Position numbers and translations under genes: made by a program. A stretch of DNA of 64,000 nucleotides from Saturnia japonica (lineage: Eukaryota; Arthropoda; Insecta; Lepidoptera; Saturniidae), in NCBI GenBank assembly GCA_033032175.1, contig CM065307.1:3658001-3722000 (forward strand), in the 5' to 3' direction. Positions 1 to 10,390 of this stretch are shown here, in pieces (the stretch's first letter is position 1; each line of letters starts with the position of its first letter). The notes under the pieces are model-generated. The model saw only the letters and a list, made by a program, of their open reading frames with translations. It did not search any database and was not told the DNA's origin.

Positions 1-149
1 ACCTTTATGTAGCTGCTGGATATAATCAAGTGGTAATAATTGTGAGCTTGTGGTTTTTATTTCTTTAAACCAGTTATTTGATTATGAAGAACATAATGTC
101 ATTTATGACTAAAGTTATATGCTGAATTATATATAAATAATGAGAATTA

Positions 150-415
150 TCTACATCACTTGCTGTCACTTTCAGTTGAGTGACAATGTCAATATTTTGG
201 GGGGTCTAAGTTCAATGACACTGGACTGGTTACGATTCGCAGTATTAATTTATTTTATTTAATATATTAGTAACCGATATTAGAGATAAATTTTAGCTTT
301 CTGCACTCCTTCTCCATATAAACTTTAACCATGCCAAATCTCATAGCTTTCCGTGTACGCAATATGCTTAAAAAGGTACCGAAAGCTTTTGATTTACATA
401 TTAATGTATAAATTA
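150..415 (-). mobile_element. Helitron-like family H3, fragment
   Basis: This stretch matches, by eye, the reverse complement of 11850-12140 and the same strand of 61845-62055. Shared blocks include cttgctgtcac, gtgacaatgtcaatatttt, gcagtattaattta and ctgcactcctt. The CTAG-containing 3' end seen in the other two copies is missing, so the copy is truncated at its left side. The 86-codon minus-strand ORF over it (267-527) starts and stops in unrelated sequence and I treat it as chance. Confidence 0.65.
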
Positions 416-716
416 AAATAATTTTAACTGAATATTGTTCTCTTTCACATAATTTACTCAGAATTGTCAACACAACCGCTAAACAGGTCACATAAGGAAC
501 TTTTGAAATTGGTTCGCATGGTCGCATCTGTTCGCGTTGTCCGATAGTTTAAAGCAAGTTTTAATATTGTGCAGTGCTCACTAGGGAGCGAGGACATCTT
601 GTATACTAGTGAACAAACGAAATGGCTTTTCATAAAAGTTAGTCTAAAAGCTTTCTCTGTATGTCGGAGTATTAAATTGTGTATTATTCGTAGAGGAAAA
701 TAAGTTTAAATAGAGA
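416..716. other. Unassigned AT-rich sequence
   Basis: No coding pattern, repeat match or structural RNA signal was recognised. The block directly abuts the left target duplication of the hAT-type element that follows. Confidence 0.4.
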
Positions 717-1180
717 CATAAAACTAGGGATGAGCGATATTAGAAAAACATCGATTTATTGGTGCAAGTCATGTGAGCGACCTTTTTTAGGTGCTATCTC
801 TAGAAAATAAGAACTACTTATTGAATTAAACTTCTGGCAACGATTCCATAATGGGACGAGAATTGAGAGCGAAATTTCAAAGATGCTTCACGTATAGGCA
901 AATTTCGTTACGCATTTTTATATGAACAGTAAGAGCGGTCGATAGTTCGATTCCCGCTGATTTAGTATTTTTAAAAAGATATATTTAAGTGTTCTGTAGG
1001 GGGTTTCACTTCTAATGCGTATGAACTGCACACATGTTTTTTTTTTAATTATATTTTGCTTACGTACTGATCCTCGAACTGCGTTTTACACCACACAAGT
1101 TTGGATTATCAATGTTCGATATTTTTCTTCCTAACATCGATGTTTTAGAGTGCCTAATATCGATCATCCTTACATAAAAC
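717..1180. mobile_element. Non-autonomous hAT-type DNA transposon
   Basis: The element spans 725-1172 and is flanked by a perfect 8-bp direct repeat, cataaaac, at 717-724 and 1173-1180. Its ends are inverted repeats: the left begins TAGGGATGAGCGATATTAG and the right, reverse-complemented, begins TAAGGATGATCGATATTAG, two differences in 19. An inner ATCGAT block is also mirrored (about 750 and 1137). An 8-bp duplication and TAGGGATG-like ends are characteristic of the hAT superfamily. It is about 448 bp with no transposase reading frame, so it must have moved with an enzyme encoded elsewhere. Its interior (810-895) resembles 37880-37945, sharing ggacgagaattgagag, so it may carry captured repeat sequence. 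Confidence 0.82.
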
Positions 1181-1786
1181 ACGGAGTGGAAATGTTCAAT
1201 TTACATCCATTTAATTTATACAAAATAAATACGTACTTTATTTTTACCATTTAATGCGTCTCTTATGATTTACGAACAAAATGATCATCAATCACAAAGT
1301 TTATAAGCGACGTGTACCGGACAGAACAGAGTAATATGTAACAAGTCTAATGGAAAACTAAATAGCTTGGTGACCGGAAACTTTGTGTGACATATTGAAG
1401 CAACGTGACGTCAACTATGAGTAGGGCTGTCACCGTCTAAATTGTTGACGTTGTACAATAAGATGAAAATCTCCGGAAATTGGGGTAAAACAGAGCTTTA
1501 AAAATCTTCTTCTTTAAAAATTCCAAAAAAAAACTTCAATTCATATTTTTATTAATTTAAACAGCAAGCTTGAACCTTATTAAAGTTAAACAAATGATAT
1601 ACCTACCTAACTACATAAATTCTGCTCTTTCTGAGGTAATCTATAATAAGAAAAATAATTAGTAACACTCTTCTTTTAAGGAAACAAATTGATTGTATAT
1701 AAGTAAAAGATCTACATGGACTAAGTATCTTTAGCCTTTATCTAATACTATTAAGTGAGCAATTCTCGTATATATGTAATTAGTTT
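1181..1786. other. Unassigned sequence
   Basis: Nothing beyond AT-rich sequence with short homopolymer runs was seen. No ORF with coding character and no repeat match elsewhere in the window. Confidence 0.4.
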
Positions 1787-2060
1787 CTCGGAAACGGCTT
1801 CAATGATTTGAATAAAATTTTGTATTTAGATAATGTATTACAGTCAGAGTTTACCCTAAAAAAATTTTTCTTTATATACCGAGTATTGTTGGGCAGTACA
1901 ACTGGTGGAATACCTCCACTCAACAAAGGATCTTGGGGTAGGGGGGTTCAAGGTCGGCAATGCGCTCGTGATACTTATGCTATTACAAGCGTCCATTAGC
2001 TACGGTAGCCGCTTACAATCAGACAAGTCGCATGCTTGTTTGCCACCTTAGTTATACATA
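1787..2060 (+). repeat. Two joined dispersed repeat pieces
   Basis: Positions 1787-1894 resemble 30520-30640 and 21970-22090 (ggaaacggctt, gatttgaataaaat, ataccgag). Positions 1895-2060 resemble 46590-46690 and 52720-52830, sharing a run that reads roughly ggcaacgcgct, attacaagcgtccat and cggta.cc.cttac.atcag, then cttgttt. The second block looks like the 3' untranslated end of a retroelement. The 63-codon plus-strand ORF at 1808-1999 runs across the junction and is not a gene. Confidence 0.5.
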
Positions 2061-2500
2061 AAAAATCAATTATACGATTTTCCCTGGAAGCAATGTGTCC
2101 GATGTGTTTTACCCGGACGCTTTTCAAACTAAGACAAACCCGGGAAAGCTCGGACAGTTGGCTGCTCTCACTATGTATAATATTAAGTTATTTTCAAGTA
2201 TTATTCATACTTATTATCTAAGAAATCTTTTGTTTTTATTAATTTTGTAATTATAGAAAGTGTTAATAATTTAAAAATAAAAATGTAGTTTTAAAACCAA
2301 GATTTTAAAGTTTCCACAGTGACAATGTAGTCAAAATCGTAACGTGCGAACCCTAAAAAGTGACCTAGCACCACTGCTGCCAGGTCTGTTTGAATATTGA
2401 GCGCCAGATCAGTTAAAAAAAGCGCTAGATTATAATGCTATTTTTAAATTAGGATTTAAATAGATACGTTACATTAACACCCTAACAACCACATTGTTTG
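2061..2500. other. Unassigned sequence
   Basis: No gene seen. The segment 2380-2440 shares the motif agcgctagatt with 5315-5335, suggesting a small dispersed repeat. Confidence 0.35.
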
Positions 2501-2731
2501 ATTGACTATCAAAATCAAAAATCAAATCAAAATAATCCTTATTCAATTTAGGCCCTAAAAAGGCACTTATGAATGTCAAAACACTACTGCCGGTTCGGAA
2601 AATATCCCAGACATCGAGAAGAACCGGTAAGAAACTCGATCGGGTTTATCTCTTTTTTTTTGTTAACTGTACAAATGTTACAAATATAACAGGTACAATA
2701 ATAATATATTAGTAGATGCACAGAGAGGGAG

Positions 2732-3928
2732 TCACTTCCAGACATCACTATCATTCACATAATGATCCACCCTATAATAACCTTTTGACAGTAAAACCCG
2801 CTTGACATGGTCCTTGAACTTGTTGTCAGGTAAATCAGTAATGTGCTTCGGGATCTTGTTATAGAACCTAACACTATTACCTAACAAACTTTTATTAGTC
2901 TTACTAAGTCTAAAACACGGTACGACTAATTTATCTTTATTTCTAGTATTTACATTGTGCTGATCTTTGACAAAATCCAGCTTGTCTAAGTTTTTACGGA
3001 CATACATTATGTTATCAAAGATGTATTGGGAGGGCAAAGTTAAAATACTAAATTCCTGGAACTTGTTCTTTAGTGATTCGCGGGGTCCCATATTGTAAAT
3101 TGCTCGAATTGCCCGCTTTTGTAATATAAATATGGTATCTACCTCAGCTGCTGAACCCCACAGCAAAATACCGTAAGATATTAAGCTATGAAAGTAAGCG
3201 AAGTAGACTAACCTAGCGGTGGCAATATCTGTTAACTGGCGAATTTTGCGTACTGCGAATGCAGCAGAACTTGATCTTCCCGTCAATGTTTTAATATGCG
3301 GACCCTACTGTAATTTTGAATCAAGGGTAATGCCCAAGAAGACAGTACCATCAACTAAGCCTACTAAATTCCCTTCTATCTTGATACTACTATCAACACG
3401 CCGAACATTGGGCAAGACAAATCTCATACATTTGGTTTTGTTTGCTTTTAGTCCCTGTCCCTGTTTAGTAGTCCTTGTTTTTATGCACTGATTAAATATA
3501 TTAGCCAGATATGGTGAAATATTGACAATTATGGACTGAACTACAATTACTGACATACCCCAAATATCTTCAGTATTTTTTAAGTTTAATTGTTTAAAAG
3601 TCCTTATTATTTCACCTGCACTAACAGATGTAAAAGAAAATTTAGAATCCACAGGTGTAATAAGATTATCCAAAAGTGATGCAGCGCCCTGGGGTGATGA
3701 TATTATATTTTTTGTTACTACTAAGGGTATATTTGTGAAATAATCCTGGAAAACAGTTGCTACCTCTGAACTGTTTGAGATATGTACTCCCTCGACGTTT
3801 AGATTAAGCGAATTATCATTTTTCCTATCTTTTCCTGTTTCTTTATTTATTATATGCCAAACAGTTTTAGTCTTATTACTAGATTTAAGAACTTTATTTC
3901 TAAAAATATCGCTTTTGCAGCTCCACAA
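2732..3928 (-). pseudogene. LINE reverse transcriptase with catalytic core deleted
   Basis: One frame runs from 3928 to 2732, interrupted by a single TAG at about 3303-3305, which in related proteins is Trp (so a likely TGG to TAG change). Residues 1-150 match the run-up to the reverse transcriptase domain, ending LANIFNQCIK. The next residues jump to a segment normally found after the Y/FADD box (GLKANKTKCMRF). The fingers and palm with the catalytic aspartates are therefore missing; I place the deletion junction near 3455-3480. Beyond the stop, residues such as SLISYGILLWG and QKRAIRAIYN match the LINE thumb and C-terminal region, and the protein ends at a natural stop at 2732. Confidence 0.85.
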
Positions 3929-4137
3929 ACACGTTTAAATATTTTAGAATAATCTCTAACATAAGCATGAAAGGAATTACTAGTTGTCAATGATTTCCTA
4001 TAATATAAATCATATAATCGATCTCTACTTTTTATAATTCCTTTGGTTGCCCATTCACTAAAAACCATTTTTTTCCTAACACTAAGAACCTTTGTTGGAC
4101 AATATTTACTAAATTCAGTGCTTATGATATTAAACAA
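3850..4137 (-). pseudogene. LINE ORF2 linker fragment
   Basis: Residues such as KKMVFSEWATKGIIKSRDRLYDLYYRK match the usual linker between endonuclease and reverse transcriptase, where a basic W-x-T-x-G-I-x-x-S segment is common. It is in a different frame from both neighbours, so at least two frameshifts separate the three ORF2 pieces. Confidence 0.7.
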
Positions 4138-4264
4138 GCTGCCGTAGTTAGTATTTGGATCAATATCGTGTAAAACCTCTGCAGATAATTGCTGTTAAAT
4201 GCTATCATTTAAACGATCTAATCTAGTGTCTGAAATAAGTCTAACCGTTCTCTTACAATCACTG

Positions 4265-4690
4265 CTAGGTTCTGCAGCAGTTTATTTCAACAAGTTGACC
4301 TTTATGGTCAGACCGTATTCCAGTAATAATGCCATTACTAATGATTTTGAAGTTACTAAAAATGTTGTCTATACAAGATGCAGTTTGGAACGTGGTTCTG
4401 GTTGGTTCATTAAAAATCGGATCAAAGTTAAACGACTTAAATAGCGATGTGAATGCAGTGACCTCTGGCGACGAATTTAAAATATCTATATTAAAGTCAC
4501 CACAGATCAAAACTGACTTATTGATATTAAATATTCTCGTTAATATTTCCTCCATAGTTTCTAAAAATAGTAATATATTTGATGAAGGAGGTCTGTAAAC
4601 ACATAATACAATTAATCCATCCATCTCGGCACAAGCCACTTCACAAATACGATCTATTGAGAGACTACATATATCTTTTCTGTCTCTAAA
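4265..4690 (-). pseudogene. LINE endonuclease (EEP fold) fragment
   Basis: This is the C-terminal two thirds of an apurinic-type endonuclease domain, which nicks target DNA to prime reverse transcription. Visible landmarks are VYRPPSSN, then LICGDFNIDIL (catalytic Asp-Phe-Asn), CIDNIFSN and the terminal SDHKGQ motif (catalytic Asp-His). The reading frame stays open upstream of the first Met (4639) to about 4690, with in-frame residues KFRDRKDICSLSIDRICEV. The N-terminal catalytic part is absent because the element is truncated there. The plus-strand ORFs over this stretch are antisense shadows. Confidence 0.85.
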
Positions 4691-4888
4691 TTTGATATTA
4701 TAAAATAAACAATAAAATTAAATAGGTACTTGTACATATATATTTTTCGTAATTTCAAGTAAGTACCTATCGTTTACGTTCTAAACAAACATGAGTTTGC
4801 CTATGTATTAAGCAAGACACGTTATTGGAATTAAAACATCAAGTATTATTGATTAAATCATATTAATAAAAATGAGACAAAAAATAAT

Positions 4889-5105
4889 TTAAAGGTCATC
4901 AACCGAATCGTCATCCTCGGCGTCGTCATTTGAAAAGTTTAAAGAGTTCCAGAACCAGTTGGACCTGGCCGTGGCTCTGTGATATCCACATATCGTTGGA
5001 CTATACTTAATTTATATTTTACGTTACTTCCAATTTGTTTCAATACGTTATCAGGTAGATCATAATTGATACATGTGGATTGTTTAGAAGTCAACCTATT
5101 CTTAC
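4889..5105 (-). CDS. Candidate terminal exon of an unknown minus-strand gene
   Basis: Read on the minus strand, a splice-acceptor-like sequence (tgattttacag) ends at 5106 and an open frame follows with mixed, coding-like codon use: KNRLTSKQSTCINYDLPDNV, later VQRYVDITEPRPGPTGSGTL, then TAA at 4939-4941. In the next frame the same region reads SNWFWNSLNFSNDDAEDDD, then SVDDL and TAA at 4889-4891, an acidic C-terminus of the kind real proteins often have. Either frame could be the true end, or one base was gained or lost near 4950. I do not recognise the family. No upstream exon was identified, so a pseudogene or retroelement origin is possible. There is no Met start, so it needs an upstream exon. 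Confidence 0.35.
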
Positions 5106-6182
5106 CTGTAAAATCATATTAATCGTGAATACGTTGAAAGAATTACGTAATTAATTTGCACTATATTAATTGTCCTAAATACTCTTTCAATATCTTCAAT
5201 AGAGTGTGAAACTGACAAAACTTTTTAACTTATTCAGACGTTTGAATAAGAAAGATGTCCGTTGAAATGGTTACAAATAATAAATACCTATGGTATAATT
5301 TAACCACCATTTCGATAAAGCGCTAGATTTTCCGCTAGGAGTCAATTGCTAATAATAGAAGTTGATTACCGAAAAATTCCTCTAGATCTAGCGTCGAAAG
5401 CGCTAAAATGGCAACACTGCGTGGCACTCGAGTGCGCTTGGTTATTACCAACATATAGCTACGTGCTCGTCGAAAGATATTTTACTTGGAATGTTACCTA
5501 ACTAGCTCAACACTGCCAACTGTCCTATAATGATACGTTTAATTAATTTTCATTTTCTTTATTACAAAAGTTCCGTGAGCAGTAAAATTCTGTTTGCAGT
5601 AAAAGAATTCATTCATATACGAATACAAAAGTAGCACAAACTCATTATTAAAGGTATTCACAGTCGCTATCGTACTCCAGAGAAAACCATCTATATGGCT
5701 CGGTATAAACTTTACCTATCATAGAATAACAAAGACTAAAATATATTATATGATATATGTTTACTCTGTGGTTGTAGGTAGTACATTTGTACTCTTGTAC
5801 ATTTGTCCCGTTTATCGCTTCTTGTATTCATTTCGATGTCCAGAATAGAACTGTTCTCGGTCGTAATGCGGCTCGTTTATATTATATATGGTTAAAAACT
5901 TAAGTTCGAAATTTCGAGAATGATTTTGGTTGATTTATGACATACCGACAACTTATAAAAAAAAAATTTTTAAAGCATGTTAATTTTAGAAATGGTTTAT
6001 TTGCTTACGTTATGCGATAGTATTTCAATGTTTTAGTGTGTGCGTGTTCCGCGCGACCACCACGCCTTATCTCTTTCCACGAATTTACACTTGATTTTTA
6101 TAGTGAATTGTGGATATTTATTTATTTAGTATTCGAAAATTACGTATTTATATATCTACAGATCTTTACAAAACCATCGTAA
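5106..6182. other. Unassigned sequence
   Basis: Mostly AT-rich and unrecognised. At 5307-5420 two halves are roughly mirror images (ccatttcgataaagcgctaga against tctagcgtcgaaagcgctaaaatgg), a possible small fold-back element. A GC-richer patch at 6035-6085 has no clear coding signal. Confidence 0.35.
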
Positions 6183-6338
6183 GTTGATATATCATTTTGC
6201 ACAAATTTACTGGTATTGACGGGACCCGAAGAAAAACATCGGGTACAGCCTAGGAGAGGTCTAGACAAATATAGACTAATGTTGCTGTTCATTCTAGGAC
6301 GATACCCTGCTGACCATCAGATACTGCAATCTACATAA
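6183..6338 (+). other. Short coding-like open stretch, unknown
   Basis: Between two stops a 51-codon frame reads with balanced codon use, including VLTGPEEKHRVQPRRGLDKY and then LFILGRYPADHQILQST before TAA. It has no early Met and no obvious splice acceptor. The charged, compact composition looks more like protein than the flanking DNA. It could be a degraded transposable-element ORF or an exon piece. I do not recognise it. Confidence 0.25.
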
Positions 6339-6915
6339 TCGTATGTTGGAAATTATAATAGATTTTTATTAGTTTGGCTTAAATTATAATTAATAATTGG
6401 TTACTAAATTCTGCCTATCAGGAAACTGGAGATTTATTTAAAGTTACATCATAACTTATTCCTTAAAAATCTTTCACCAAAATACATTATACCTGTCGGC
6501 ATATACAATACATCCCATATACCTAAATACTAAATACCCCGTTTATACAGTACTAATATCTACGTAATCAATAATCATGCAGGCAGAAACATTTCCCTCA
6601 AGCATGTTGTAATGCTTAATTTTATGTTTCGGAAGAACCCAACAGCATAAATATAGGTAAGAAATAGAGGTAGTTTGGTATTTGGGGGTAGGTACTATAT
6701 TTTTCAGCTTTCCTACTTGTTAAATAAAGTTTTTGATTTTTGCATAATTTAATAAGGGAACAAAAGAAGTAAAGCACAATAAGGCCATCCATTTATGTAT
6801 ATTATAACGCGTAAGTTATCGAAAAAACATCTGTTCACCATTCGGACACGGTGTTCTGAACGACTCGTGTGAATCCAAATTAATATTACAAACCACAACA
6901 CTATTTCATCCTACA
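6339..6915. other. Unassigned sequence
   Basis: No feature was supported in this AT-rich stretch. Confidence 0.4.
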
Positions 6916-7033
6916 TCTATACTAATATTACAAAGCTCAAAAGATTAAAATTATTTTTGGATTTCATAGCCTATGTAAGTATTTATTGAGGAAGGTTATA
7001 AGTTATATAACTTATAGAGCGGAAAAGAACAAA
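6916..7033 (+). mobile_element. Helitron-like family H1, 5' end fragment
   Basis: It begins TCTATACTAATATTACAAAG directly after an A, the same 5' terminus as the fuller copy at 49907. It carries the family's 'gaggaaggttataagttata' segment, then loses similarity. The 3' hairpin and CTAG end are absent. Confidence 0.6.
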
Positions 7034-8438
7034 TTACTGTTACTAATAATTACTAAATCATGAACGTCATTGTATGATAGGCTACACGGCTGTGTTGATT
7101 CCGGCGCGAGTTATTTTTAAGGTAATAAAGTGCAAGACAAGAGCGAATATAAATTAATTTACTTTTAAAAGAACAAGAACATTTCTCACACATAAAATGC
7201 TGAAGCCGAGAAGGGTTGCCACAGACAAAACATTATTTTAATTAACTAAAGCGGTGTTGCCAATATACAAATATAAATGTACCATTACATAACAGTTATA
7301 AAAACGAATAGTACACAATGTTTGTGTGTTGCTGTTTAAAGCTTTCGTATATTATTTGTTTGATTAATAGTAGTAATATAGTAAGTACCATCATTGTACA
7401 ATAGGTGAAGTACGAGTCGTTTCAAGCAATTCATGTTTCTATATACTTTTCGATGATTTGAATGTAATTATGAAAAATGTATACTTTGTTTTTTATTCTC
7501 ACGGAGTGAAATGACATTACATGTGTTGCAGGTTTATTGAGTTTTTAAAATAATGATGTCACCAATCGGTACTAATTGTAAGCCCGTATGAGATATTATA
7601 TCTATTTAATTAATAAGTAAAAAATATATCACTGCACCCTTCAAATGTGAAGTCCGAATAAAAGGAGACAAATTTGCATCTCTCGTGGGTCAATCAAAGC
7701 GTTCTTTTTTTAGTTTTTCGTTTGCAGTTGTTTGATGTATTATGGAATGATAATAATAAATAATTAGGAATGTTAAATAACGCAAAATATTTAAATAAAA
7801 TCTCTCAATTCAGTATTTAAACTCTTGCGATTCAAATAATTGTACCGTAAAATATATGATAGCGCAACACTACAAACATAAATGTTATAAGATTATTTTA
7901 AAGCTTGACATTAGTGATTGTCACTTCACTCCGTGGGAATAAAAAAAACGCAGTGTAGTATACATCCTTTGGATATTTGTCTATGGTATACATCTTAACA
8001 CTTTAAAAAATACAATGATAAATATTAAAAGACAACGCAATTTTTAACATCGAGAGCATTCACATGTGAACGAAGAGACAGGTAACATCTAGTTTGAAAT
8101 AAATACGTGAAGATAAACATTCATAAACTTTTTGGTGGCAATTTCCTTTGACATCAATGGTCATATAATTTCGGTAATATTTTATGTGAAGATAGTTTGT
8201 CGAAGTAGCAGCATAAATGTAGTGATTTGAAACATATAATATTGTAATAAACATATAATGTTATGTTGTTTTCGAATTGGCGCCGGAAAGTCCATCGACG
8301 CGATGGTTTTATTTAGTGGAATTGCCATCATTTCCCTACAGTATGAACGAACCAAAAATGATAAACAATTCCTTATAATTCTATGGAAATAAAAAAAAAT
8401 TCAAGACTTATAGACAATTTAAATTGAATATAAAGTAA
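7034..8438. other. Unassigned AT-rich sequence
   Basis: Nothing recognised. Two patches share tattctcacggagtgaa/cacttcactccgtgggaat (7494-7512 and 7923-7941) as an inverted pair about 430 bp apart, which may mark the ends of a small element, but no target duplication was found. Confidence 0.3.
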
Positions 8439-8439
8439 A

Positions 8440-8461
8440 ATATATATATATATATATATAC
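8440..8461. repeat. (TA)n microsatellite
   Basis: About ten to eleven uninterrupted TA units. It lies just upstream of the truncated LINE copy at 8463. Confidence 0.95.
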
Positions 8462-8462
8462 A

Positions 8463-8985
8463 TCTTTTTATACTAGAAAGGTGGTAAATGAGCACACTAA
8501 AAGAGAGGCGAAATATAGCTGACTTACTCATTCTTTGCAAAATTGTAAATGGTTATATAGATGCGTTTCTTATTAATTACTTGTATTTTAGATCATATAC
8601 CCGTGTGGTGCGATACCCACACACATTTTCCATTCCGACTACAACACTGAATACTGCATTTAATAGCCCATTTGTGCATATGGCAAGGTTATACAACGAG
8701 ATATCAAGCACGATTAATAACTCAATAGATGTGTTTTCTCAGTCAATCAGTTCATACAAGCACTCCTTGTTTAATAATTAGAATATAATTTAATATGAAC
8801 TTTAATATGTAATGATTCTAAATTTAGTATTTATCCTTATATAAATATGTGTTTAAATGTCAGGCAGGCATATTATCTGAGCGATTGCATTGTTTTTTTT
8901 TTTAATGGAAATGATAACATGTAATTTTACCTTTTTGTAATTGTTCTGTTGGCATACTGAATATATAAAATAAATAAATAGGTGG
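8463..8985 (+). mobile_element. LINE 3' end (CR1/jockey-like) with coding tail
   Basis: The coding part (8488-8781) is the extreme C-terminus of a LINE ORF2: LKERRNIADLLILCKIVNGY, then FSIPTTTLNTAFNSPF and the closing YNEISSTINNSIDVFSQSIS pattern. These follow the usual LINE order (ERR..aDL..L.KI.NG, then N.aF.sp..RM..LYN, then iDvF). A 3' untranslated region follows to about 8985 and ends in AAATA repeats. The copy is 5'-truncated. A relative of the same family, minus strand, is at 39379-39612. Confidence 0.75.
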
Positions 8986-9834
8986 ATGAGAAAACACGAC
9001 TACGGGAGTGAATTCCACTCCTTTGCCGTTCGCATAATGAACGACGAAGCATAACGCTTCGTGCGAATCAGAGGAATTTCCACGACATAAGGGTGGTCCA
9101 CAAGAGCGGTCACTCCACTAGTCGGGCTATTCCAAGTAAAGAGAAATCTCCAAAGGAATTTCTTTATGCCCTACCTTCATGACAGGGTTTTTAATACCTA
9201 TGAAATTTTCTAAATCTCGACATCAAGAGATTTTTTACAACGCACAACAAATTTAAAATTTTTAAATAGTGCGCAAAAATATTAATAATACGTTTTAGTG
9301 TAGGTATATGATTTTTGTATACACTTTGGTTTTTACTATTGTAGTGTTATTATTTAATTATTTTGTTCACAATTATCATTAAATACTATAGTCTTTCTAT
9401 TTCTATAAAATATGCTCAAAAGGTTGGTGTTTTTCAAAAAGTTTACTCACAGCGTGCTTCGCGCGCAATTGAATGAACAAAAACATTTACACGTATTGTC
9501 GACAGTGACGTCATTGACATGTATAGTGCAGCTGATCTTTACATAGGAATTACGATAAGCGCTGTAAGCTGCCGATATATCCGTCGATCGAATACACAAG
9601 CGAACGAGATTCTACCGTTTACGCAATGCGATAATAACATAAAGTTTATTATTACACAATTTGCGTCATGCTAATCGATATATGCGGGTTGAATAATAAA
9701 AGCACAAGTTTGGACTCTGTGCTTTAGATGTTAGTGTATCATCTTCAATTTCATCAATGTTTGTTTACTCACACACGTAGATAGATACAATATTGTTCTA
9801 ACCTTCAAAGTTCAGGCAACTCTGTAACAAGATG
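8986..9834. other. Unassigned sequence
   Basis: 8990-9185 is GC-richer and contains a small palindrome, cgaagcataacgcttcg (9046-9062), but no protein was recognised in it. 9190-9834 is AT-rich without visible features. Confidence 0.35.
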
Positions 9835-10390
9835 GTAGCTCCATTGTTAGAACTTCTTCTTCTTCTTCTTCCTAACTTGGCAACTACTCCTCTTCATTGA
9901 AGGCTATTATTGCCATTATCGAGTGAATATAATATCCTGTTTTATGACCATTTCAATATTCTAACAGGATTGTGGCTCCCTTGTTAGAACATTCTAGGGA
10001 GTTTTGATGCATCTCAGAATATATGCTTCCAGTTTATATATAAACCGCTTCATTTATGCACAAAACCGTTATATCACGCAAAACGCCACCAATATTACAT
10101 AATATAGGGGTCAAAAACCTTCCTTAATGAATTAACAATAAAAACCACAACACGTGACTTCAAGATCCCGTCAAAAACTCTTCATTGTTAGAACCCGTCC
10201 AGATAGTTTTTATGTCACCTCAACATGCATGTTTCTAGTTAGGTACTGTTTGTAGTCCACTTCACTTGTGCACAATAACAAAGCTATATCGTGCAATATT
10301 CATGTAATGTTACATAATAAAGGGACAAATTACATAAGGTTAAAAAAAAACTACCACATAACAAATTAAAGACCCTGTCAAAAACTCTTT
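9835..10390 (-). repeat. Dispersed repeat R5, two units in tandem
   Basis: This is the reverse orientation of the repeat at 24120-24560 and 27815-28140, and the same orientation as 56460-56790. Landmarks are cttcttcttctt (9851-9871), ctcccttgttagaac, ttatgcacaaa, atatcacgcaaaacgcc, accaatattacataata, aaaccacaacacgtgac and gatcccgtcaaaaactc. The block from 'gttagaac' to 'gtcaaaaactc' occurs twice (about 9965-10175 and 10187-10388), an internal duplication. The family is unassigned; no transposase is visible. Confidence 0.65.

Larger units (their letters stand above)
2503..4695 (-). mobile_element. 5'-truncated CR1/jockey-type LINE (ORF2 relic)
   Basis: A non-LTR retrotransposon lies on the minus strand. 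Going 5' to 3' it has an endonuclease piece (about 4690-4265), a linker (4137-3850), the start of the reverse transcriptase domain, and the post-catalytic thumb/C-terminal region ending at 2732, then a 3' untranslated tail to about 2503. The tail ends in imperfect TTTTGAT-like repeats (plus strand 2503-2537, tatcaaaatcaaaaatcaaa), typical of CR1-like LINEs that end in a short tandem repeat rather than poly(A). Two further copies of the 3' tail occur at 31536-31690 and, inverted, at 35975-36055. The 5' end is cut off inside the endonuclease. Frameshifts, one in-frame stop and loss of the catalytic core make it inactive. Confidence 0.85.

Noticed and set aside
3219..3491. Plus-strand 90-codon ORF
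   Set aside because: Antisense to the LINE reverse transcriptase frame.
4199..4598. Plus-strand ORFs of 81 and 89 codons
   Set aside because: Antisense shadows of the LINE endonuclease on the minus strand.
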